64,000 bases of DNA from Bacteroidota bacterium (GTDB taxonomy: Bacteria > Bacteroidota > Bacteroidia > B-17B0 > Aurantibacillaceae). The stretch covers positions 1-64,000 of the forward strand of contig JAJNDK010000004.1 in the NCBI GenBank assembly GCA_021156365.1, read 5' to 3'. Positions 1 to 6,200 of the stretch are shown one piece after another. Both the position numbers and the translations under genes were made by a program. The notes beneath the pieces were generated by a model. That model was given only the letters and a program-made list of their open reading frames with translations. It searched no databases and was not told where the DNA came from. Numbering within the stretch: position 1 is the stretch's first letter; each line of letters begins with the position of its first letter.

Positions 1-125
1 TTTTGTGTTCGTACCTTCCGACCATTTACGCCGATTGTTATCGGCGCTAATTATATTCAACTCCGTTGGAGTTGCAAGGAATTTTCTTTCATTTCTAAGA
101 CCATTTACGGCACTTCAAGCTTCAC
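1..125. repeat. hairpin-bearing intergenic repeat, copy A
   Basis: This stretch contains two perfect inverted repeats: CGCCGA-6 nt-TCGGCG at 29-46, and CAACTCC-GTT-GGAGTTG at about 58-75. Its left part (gttcgtaccttc..accatttacgc) and right part (ctaagaccattta) recur in the same order and orientation at 1615-1735, with different hairpins between them. The two copies flank the block 174-1600 in direct orientation. It looks like a dispersed REP-like or small non-autonomous element, but no family name can be assigned from sequence alone. Confidence 0.5.
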
Positions 126-138
126 AACACAACCCAAT

Positions 139-169
139 TTTGATTCACTATCAATAATTGGTATATTTG
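139..169 (+). promoter_or_regulatory. Bacteroidota-type promoter (TTTG-N19-TATATTTG)
   Basis: TTTG at 139-142 and TATATTTG at 162-169 are separated by 19 bases. This matches the Bacteroidota housekeeping consensus (TTTG / TAnnTTTG) exactly. The -7 element ends only four bases before the ATG of the TPR gene, so the predicted transcript would be leaderless or nearly so. Confidence 0.6.
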
Positions 170-173
170 TGTA

Positions 174-722
174 ATGGTAAAATATTATAATTTTAAAATT
201 TTAAAGGCACTTCTTTTAATTAATATTGGTTTTCTTCCTTTAATAAGTTATTGTCAGAAAGAAACCTATAACAAGCTAACGGAAGATGGCTTAATGCTTA
301 TGGAAAAGCAAGAAATTAAAGAAGCTATTTTTAAATTCCAGGAGGCGCTAAAAATAGATTCACTGAGAGTAGAGGCTAATTACGGGTTGGGGGTTTCATA
401 TTTGGCATATTGTGGAAAGCAGGCAATATTTTGTGACTATTCATTATATTATTTGAATAAAGCTATTAGAATTGATTCGACATATAGAAGTTGTTATTAT
501 AATAGAGCACATTGTAAGGCATTTTTAAGCGATTATGTTGGTTCTATAAAAGACTTCGATGTTGCAATACTTCGAGATTCTACTGATGCAAATATTTATT
601 TCTCAAGAGCTATGGCTAAACTTAAGATAAATGATAAAACTAATGCTTGCGAAGACTTATATAAAAGCTTGAAGCTCGGTTCTGAGACCGCATTAAAAAT
701 TTACACCTTGACGTGCGAATAA
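174..722 (+). CDS. secreted TPR-repeat protein
   Basis: This 182-aa protein has an N-terminal signal peptide (hydrophobic residues about 9-25, ending ISYCQ), so it should act in the periplasm or at the envelope. After it come about three tetratricopeptide repeats. One covers roughly residues 34-70 and includes the typical pattern EAIFKFQEALKIDSLRVEANYGLG. Others lie near 105-140 and 140-175. TPRs bind other proteins, and no catalytic domain is visible. The gene is AT-rich like its neighbours, reads away from the Rhs island and has its own promoter just upstream. It lies between two copies of a hairpin repeat, so it may be cargo in the displaced-tip region. No specific function can be given. 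Confidence 0.7.
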   Translation: MVKYYNFKILKALLLINIGFLPLISYCQKETYNKLTEDGLMLMEKQEIKEAIFKFQEALKIDSLRVEANYGLGVSYLAYCGKQAIFCDYSLYYLNKAIRIDSTYRSCYYNRAHCKAFLSDYVGSIKDFDVAILRDSTDANIYFSRAMAKLKINDKTNACEDLYKSLKLGSETALKIYTLTCE

Positions 723-724
723 TG

Positions 725-1123
725 TCAATCAATGTAAAAATAGTTTTTTATCTCTACTACTATACCTTTGTCGAAGTTTATTTGTCTTAATCTATAACTT
801 CCTTTTTGACCCTGACTATAACCAAAACCGATATAGTTTCGTTTAGAGGGATCATTTTCTCCATATGGTTTCCATTTGTATAGTGGGGGACCTAACATTA
901 TTATAACCTGCTTTTCAGTCATGCCAATTTTTATTTGCCTGAATTTAATATGAGAATAGCCCTTTGCATATTCTGTATCTGAAACAAAAATCAAGGAAAG
1001 AATTTCAGCCTTTTTTCCGTCCAGTTTTATTCTGTCGTCATGATAGGCACATGAAATTTTGAAAATAACTACCGGCGTCAAAAAGACACTAATAATAAAG
1101 AATATTAATTTTATGGTTTTCAT
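725..1123 (-). CDS. small BamE/SmpA-like exported protein, possible orphan immunity protein
   Basis: This 132-aa protein has a hydrophobic N-terminus (about residues 5-22) followed by Cys25. The lipobox is weak, so it is either membrane-anchored or a lipoprotein. Residues about 62-84 (IKIGMTEKQVIIMLGPP) carry the motif of the BamE/SmpA fold, IxxGMTxxQVxxxLGPP. The gene starts six bases after the stop of the 95-codon Rhs-tip fragment on the same strand, the position an immunity gene takes behind its toxin tip. BamE itself belongs to outer-membrane assembly, but small proteins of this fold occur in many contexts. The immunity role is inferred only from position. It converges on the TPR gene with two bases between the stops. 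Confidence 0.55.
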   Translation of the reverse strand: MKTIKLIFFIISVFLTPVVIFKISCAYHDDRIKLDGKKAEILSLIFVSDTEYAKGYSHIKFRQIKIGMTEKQVIIMLGPPLYKWKPYGENDPSKRNYIGFGYSQGQKGSYRLRQINFDKGIVVEIKNYFYID

Positions 1124-1129
1124 TTGCTA

Positions 1130-1417
1130 TTATTTTGGTTTCCAGCCAGCTTTTTCAAAAATTGCGTTCCAGCCTGGGTCAGGAGGTTGATTCATCCAGC
1201 CACCGCCGCCAAGCTGATTTAACTCTATACCTTCTGATGTATTAACATAAATAAAATTTGGAGTGACATTAATTCCAAAAATAAGATCGATATAATCAAC
1301 CGCTTTAAATACTTGGGCAGGAAAATTTGGATGTGTTATACCATCCACCATAAAATCAATAGTTGAGCCAGGTTGCATAGATACTGGTGTTGTGAACGTC
1401 TTGCTCTTCGTGAACAA
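1130..1417 (-). CDS. orphan Rhs C-terminal tip fragment
   Basis: This open frame of about 95 codons opens with TTG at 1417 inside the repeated seam and has an in-frame TAG a few codons further upstream. It therefore has no convincing start of its own (the first Met follows ..TTPVS). The seam shared with the other fragment ends just at this point, and after it the sequence is unique, ending GWNAIFEKAGWKPK. I read it as a displaced C-terminal toxin tip left by replacement of an Rhs end and followed directly by its putative immunity gene. The toxin activity is not recognisable. It may be untranslated, or become expressed only if recombined onto the Rhs core. Confidence 0.5.
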   Translation of the reverse strand: MFTKSKTFTTPVSMQPGSTIDFMVDGITHPNFPAQVFKAVDYIDLIFGINVTPNFIYVNTSEGIELNQLGGGGWMNQPPDPGWNAIFEKAGWKPK

Positions 1418-1445
1418 CGATCGCTGTAGTGTTGTATACTACAGC
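1383..1445. repeat. Rhs tip seam repeat, copy 2
   Basis: These 63 bases match 2659-2722 with three substitutions and one indel, and the last 40 bases are identical. The left half enters the orphan tip reading frame. The right half ends in the hairpin GCTGTAGT-7 nt-ACTACAGC. It marks a junction between consecutive displaced tip/immunity modules. Confidence 0.7.
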
Positions 1446-1469
1446 ATCAGCTTATCTCAAAGAACAAAA

Positions 1470-1497
1470 AACGCCGAAGAGTCTTTTCTTCAGCGTT
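1470..1497. terminator. stem-loop, terminator-like
   Basis: AACGCCGAAGA and TCTTCAGCGTT form an 11-bp stem with one mismatch around a short loop. The stem lies in the 297-base gap downstream of the leftward lipoprotein gene (stop at 1715), after an A-rich run. On the minus strand that A-run reads as T residues after the hairpin, as expected of an intrinsic terminator. The rest of this gap shows no convincing gene. Confidence 0.4.
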
Positions 1498-1614
1498 CCA
1501 CCTTTACTTCGTAAAGGTAGTATTCATCGCAGTCTTTTCAAAAGAGAACACCTTCTTTTCATCAACACCTCTTGTGAATAAATGCACTACATCATAATTT
1601 TCAATTAACGCTAA

Positions 1615-1735
1615 CTTTATATTGCGTTCGTATCTTCATACCATTTATGCAGCAGTTGGAAATGCTGCATGTCGTTGCGTCGCTTTGCGATGAGAATACA
1701 TCGCGCGAAGCAACCTAAGACCAATTCAGCCAAAT
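1615..1735. repeat. hairpin-bearing intergenic repeat, copy B
   Basis: This is the counterpart of the repeat at 1-125, with gttcgtatcttc..accatttatgc on the left and ctaagaccaatt on the right in the same order. Inside are GCAGCA-8 nt-TGCTGC at about 1649-1668 and a larger imperfect stem from GTTGC..GCGATG to CATCGC..GCAAC. Its right end overlaps the last codons of the lipoprotein gene that stops at 1715. Confidence 0.45.
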
Positions 1736-2494
1736 TGGCCCGTAGCAGTTATGAGGATTAAGATTTGATGGCTCTCCGTTTAAAATAATTGTGCTATTGG
1801 CAGCTTCTTTTTTTAATTGCATGATGTTTTTATAATTTAGCTTAGAATAGCTCAGATTCAAAAGGGAGGAATTATGAATTTTATAAGATAAGCTCCCCTG
1901 CTCACTTCTTGTCACTTTTGTGAGCAACCGTATTGCATCTGATCCCCCTTGTTCAGCATAACACGAGCTTATAGGAAATAAATCATCATCCAGGATAAAG
2001 AAACACAAGTTTCCACCAGAAGAAGGCAGCCTACCCTTTGCTTCCGGGACAAAACACAGATATAGTTCATTTTTGAGATCTATAAAAAAGGCCGCATCAT
2101 TTGCAGTAAACACGTAGATACTATCCGAATAGAATCTCAGAGATAAGGATCTTTGGTCACAGCCTGGATAGATAACATCGACATGATCTTTTCCCTCCTT
2201 TTCCGCATAAAATTTCCACTGATAGGCGCTACTTTCTTGTCCTTTCTTACCCTTTAGGACGCCGGAGAAACTATTAGATGAAACAACGTTATAACTCTCT
2301 ATTGGTCCACGGGCATAGGCAGAATCATAGGCTTGTATTAGGGAATCAAGGATAAACCCAATTGTTAACGTATTGCGATCAATTAGTCTTTCTTTTAATT
2401 GTCTTTTTTTCAAAGCAGGATTAACGCTACTGGTTTTATTTTGTCCACAACCGTTGACTAACACTGTTAATAATATAAATAAGAAAAATTTCAT
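1715..2494 (-). CDS. lipoprotein, possible orphan immunity protein
   Basis: The start is set at the ATG ending at 2494. An in-frame TTG at 2521 would place nine charged residues before an otherwise perfect lipoprotein signal. From the ATG the protein is 259 aa and begins with a short Lys, a hydrophobic stretch and the lipobox V-N-G-C at residues 13-16, so it should be lipidated at Cys16 and sit in the envelope. No family is recognised in the rest. It follows the 47-codon Rhs tip remnant (stop 2511-2513) by about 16 bases, the position of an immunity gene. Lipoprotein immunity proteins are known for toxins that act in the periplasm, but that role here is inference from position. Confidence 0.6.
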   Translation of the reverse strand: MKFFLFILLTVLVNGCGQNKTSSVNPALKKRQLKERLIDRNTLTIGFILDSLIQAYDSAYARGPIESYNVVSSNSFSGVLKGKKGQESSAYQWKFYAEKEGKDHVDVIYPGCDQRSLSLRFYSDSIYVFTANDAAFFIDLKNELYLCFVPEAKGRLPSSGGNLCFFILDDDLFPISSCYAEQGGSDAIRLLTKVTRSEQGSLSYKIHNSSLLNLSYSKLNYKNIMQLKKEAANSTIILNGEPSNLNPHNCYGPIWLNWS

Positions 2495-2510
2495 TTTTAG
2501 GTCTTTAAGA

Positions 2511-2665
2511 TTAATATCCAAATTTATTATTATAATACTGAAATCCTATTTGAATTTTATTAAATCCTCCGTATGGATTACACATAAAATTATATGTACC
2601 AATGCCTCGTTGAATATCGCCATTACTTTGTCTGGTATATAGCTGATCGGTGGCATTCACCGGGG
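2511..2665 (-). pseudogene. displaced Rhs C-terminal tip remnant carrying part of the core end
   Basis: Read leftward, this segment encodes TPVNATDQLYTRQ.. and runs about 47 codons to a TAA at 2511-2513. The first residues match the core end of the intact Rhs protein (NPVNATDP at residues 1565-1572). The DNA is also similar (aaccccggtgaatgccaccgat against aacccggtgaatgcgacggat), with one extra C that shifts the frame relative to the seam upstream. There is no start codon, and the tip is much shorter than the ~330-aa tip of the intact gene. It is a decayed displaced toxin end, not a functional gene. Confidence 0.65.
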
Positions 2666-2722
2666 TTGTGAACGTCTCGCTGCTTCGTGAACAACGATCG
2701 CTGTAGTGTTGTATACTACAGC
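2659..2722. repeat. Rhs tip seam repeat, copy 1
   Basis: This 64-base sequence is almost identical to 1383-1445. Its left end runs into the core-end coding remnant (..NATD..). Its right end is the hairpin GCTGTAGT-GTTGTAT-ACTACAGC, about 50 bases past the stop of the 164-aa immunity candidate. It could be a recombination seam, a terminator hairpin, or both. Confidence 0.7.
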
Positions 2723-2769
2723 AAAACGAATTTTACCAAAGATCGTTAATATGCTGTGTGTACAACTCT

Positions 2770-3264
2770 CTACTCAATTTTATATAAATAATTTAGTAAT
2801 TTGGTTTTTGTTGTCCACGCAATTATACCTATTCCAGGCTTAATGTAATGATAAGTAGTGTCTTTAAAATTATGTTCAATTGTTCTTACTTTTACTAAAT
2901 TTTCATATTTGCCGGTAGGAGTTTCAATATTCGAGTTCATTGATTCGATATATATAAATGTGTCTTTATCTCTTTTATAAGACTGATTATTGTATGGTTC
3001 TTTAAAATATAGTAATTTTTCACCTTCCCTTTTTTGGTATATTTTGTTTTTAGTGTAAATGAATTCTTGCCTCTCGACAGTTGCGGTGCACTTTATTTCA
3101 TGAAGCAGAAATGTCTTACCATTTTCCAAAACAAAATGATCTCTGTATTCACAGCCGTTTATATCTCTATATATATAATTGTTATAGTGAATCGGAAACC
3201 AGTTTTCGATTTTGTTTTCTTTATAAAAAGAAACGAATATGCTACATAGGAGGATATACTTCAT
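2770..3264 (-). CDS. candidate immunity protein for the Rhs toxin
   Basis: This 164-aa protein is of unrecognised family. Its ATG (3262-3264) lies inside the end of the Rhs gene, overlapping it by 23 bases, so the two are translationally linked. That is the typical arrangement of polymorphic toxin and immunity genes. It begins with a short hydrophobic stretch (KYILLCSIFVSF) that could be a weak signal peptide or membrane anchor. The remainder is rich in Lys, Tyr, Asn and Glu and looks beta-rich. Composition is clearly more AT-rich than the Rhs core and similar to the Rhs tip. The immunity assignment rests on position and composition, not on homology. Confidence 0.6.
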   Translation of the reverse strand: MKYILLCSIFVSFYKENKIENWFPIHYNNYIYRDINGCEYRDHFVLENGKTFLLHEIKCTATVERQEFIYTKNKIYQKREGEKLLYFKEPYNNQSYKRDKDTFIYIESMNSNIETPTGKYENLVKVRTIEHNFKDTTYHYIKPGIGIIAWTTKTKLLNYLYKIE

Positions 3265-6200
3265 TTAAACTAAAATTAATCCATAGTGCTCTGTTATATG
3301 ATTGATCTTGTATCCAAACCCCGATTCCTTTAAAAGAATTTATTATTTGCGAGTCTGGCGTATCTCCGAATCGTTCAAAATTCATAATATCTATACCAAA
3401 AGGTCCTTTTGTTCTTTGTGGGTACTCGTCCATTACTTTACCTAAGGGGATCAAGCCTGAGCCTCCTTGGCCGGGCCTGATATTAGAATAGAAAGCATCA
3501 AATTCTATTTGTCTCACTCCAGTTTCTGAATCGTCAGGTTTAAGCATAAAAGCATTCAAAAGTGAACTAAAATCCATCGTTTTCATTGCTGCAAAATTAT
3601 CAGATGCCAGAATTGAGGGGTCAAGACCTTCCACAAATTTAGTGATTTCTTCTTTTATCTCCGGTGTAAAATGTGTAACTAATTTTTGCAATCCGTCATC
3701 GCTTATATCTCCAACTCTTAATATTGGACTAAAATCAAATTTTATTATGAATCCACTTGGCAGCTTCCCACTATGTAACTGCTTCGGCATATTTTTCTTC
3801 ATTGTATTTACCTTATCCGCCAAATATGCCTCTGTCACCACCCACTGCAGCGCTCCATCCACCCACTGCATACTCTGCTTCCAGAAAGACTTGATCCCTT
3901 TGGAATGCGCATACCTCCGTGTAGCGTCTATTCCACTCCAAACATTAAACACAACATCATCACTATTTACATCTATTGCATGCGAATGGTTCGGCAAGCC
4001 CTGCGACATACTTAACATTGACCTTACCTCATTTTTAGTGATCCCATCATCGCTGGCAATCGTCGGCATATTGTGCCTCATAGTGGTTTTGTAGGAGTTC
4101 ATCTCCGCAAGATCCCTGGCCTCCGCAGCCATCTTTGCTTCCGCAGCCAATCCTTCGTGGAAGGCATTCCAGCCTGCTGACGCACCCTGCGCCTGCAAAC
4201 CATACGAACGCATGTATTTGATCTGCCCTCCGTTCGGATCCGTCGCATTCACCGGGTTGTCGGCCATGCCTACATACGCCGAGCTGAATTCCCTGTAGGG
4301 ATCGGGTGCAAACCAGCGACCTAAGTCGTGGTTAAAAAGGCGGAGCTCGAACTGGTCCCAGCGGCTGGCATCTTTCGCCTTTTCGGTGCCCTGGTAGGCA
4401 AAGCTGAAATCGGTAGGGTTCAGGCTGCGCCCCGGCATCACACCGCCGTATACATAATAATCGTTGCGGCTTACTAACTGGGCCATTCCATTGGATGCCT
4501 TCTTAAAGCTCACCCGTACATTGCCTAAGTGATCGGTAAGGGCAAAATGCAGCTCCCCTGTCTCGAGGTTGCTGCCGGTGTTTTTTAATACAGCTCCTGC
4601 CAGTGTAGCTTCCGTAAGCACCAGTGCGCTGCTTTGTTTCTCGTAGATGCAGGGTCCTATATACCAGTGGTAGGCATAGGTGCTGCCGGATGCAGTGTAA
4701 TAGATCACCTTGTATTTCTGCCCGGCATCGTTGTAAAAATATTCGGTGTAATTGCCCGTCCCGAAGCTTACTTTTTTCACCATGCCTCCGGGGTAATAGG
4801 TGATGCTGCTTACATCCTCCGCCTGGCTGGCCGTCATCTGCCCCGCATTGTCGTAGCTGAAGGTTTTGCTGGTGCCGCTGGTGGCAAATTGTACAGTACT
4901 TCCCCCGTAATTGGTATGCGTGATGGCATCGGTGATGGAGGCGAGCTTATTGGTATTGGAGGTGTACGTATAAGTCATATTATCCATGGTATACACGCCG
5001 CCTACCCCGTGCCCGTTCCGCTGCAGGTTCTTAATGTTGCCATTGGCATCGTATTCAATACCGCCGCTGCTGCTCCCGAACTCCTTGTAATCCGTGCGGG
5101 AAGTAAAAGCGGGCGTACTGTTATTATAAGTTCCGAAAACCGATGTGGACAAACGCCCGTAGCTGTCATAGGTATACTGGTTAGCCAACTCGGTGCTCGT
5201 AGTAGTGGTTACCTGCACACTGTAGCCGGTAGAAGGCGCAATATAATCGGCGCCGTTCGTAACACCGTTTGTAGTAGCCGCTGTTTTATAATGCAGGGCA
5301 TTGATGAGCCCGTTGTATGAAGTGGTGAAGGCAGCACTGGCTCCTATATTACTGCCGGTGCGTGTGTAATCGCCGGCATGGTACTCGAGTGTGTAGGCAA
5401 ACATGTCTTTTGCAAAGAGGTTGTTCGTGCTGCTGGTACTGCCATCTTTTCCCGGATCTTTTGTTTCGTCTAAGGAAGGATGGTTCATGCTTTTCAGCTG
5501 CCCGTTGATACGATACACATAATCCACACCCTGCATATTGCCTCCCATTTCCAGGCGTTTTACTGCACCCATGCGGTAATACTGCATACGGCTCAGCACT
5601 TCTTTGTTGGTATTGGCGCCGCGGGTAATTTCGGTCTTTACTACTTTTCCTTCTGCATCGTAGGTAAAATACGTACTCAGCTTTTCGGCGCTTACATTTT
5701 TCTGGTAATGGCTTTCGGTCACATATCCTTTCACCGCATCGTACACCGTTTCATTCGTTTTGATGCCTGCTCCCGTACTCAGCCCGGTATAATCGCCGTC
5801 CTTTATTTCCTGCACGGTGGCAATGCTGCGGCCCATGTTATCATAGCTGTACCAGGTGGTGGTGTAATCGTTCCAGGTGCGGCTCAGCTGCCCGGTACGG
5901 TACTTGTCGGCATACTGGCTGCGGTAAGCATAGCCTGCAGGGATGTTGGTGGATGTGCTGAGGGTATCGTAATCGCTGAAGAACTGGTTGCTGCAAAGCG
6001 GGTCGTTGATATAGTCGATACTGTCGAGCACTTCCGATGATTCGGTATTGTGCAGGTAAGACGGTGAATAAGCCCCGTAGTAATTCTGGAAATAAAGACT
6101 GCCGGAACCAAAATTGCCCGCCGTATATTCGCCCGTTTCCACCACGCGGTCGAAGGCATCGTAATTGACATAAGAGAATTTTTTTCCGCTCACCTGTTCG

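Noticed and set aside
2495-2521. Longer form of the 259-aa lipoprotein starting at TTG 2521
   Set aside because: It would put nine charged residues before a clean lipoprotein signal, and this stretch overlaps the tip remnant's stop.
4634-6040. Rightward open frames of 186-228 codons inside the Rhs gene
   Set aside because: They are reverse shadows of YD-repeat coding sequence without start context or recognisable domains.
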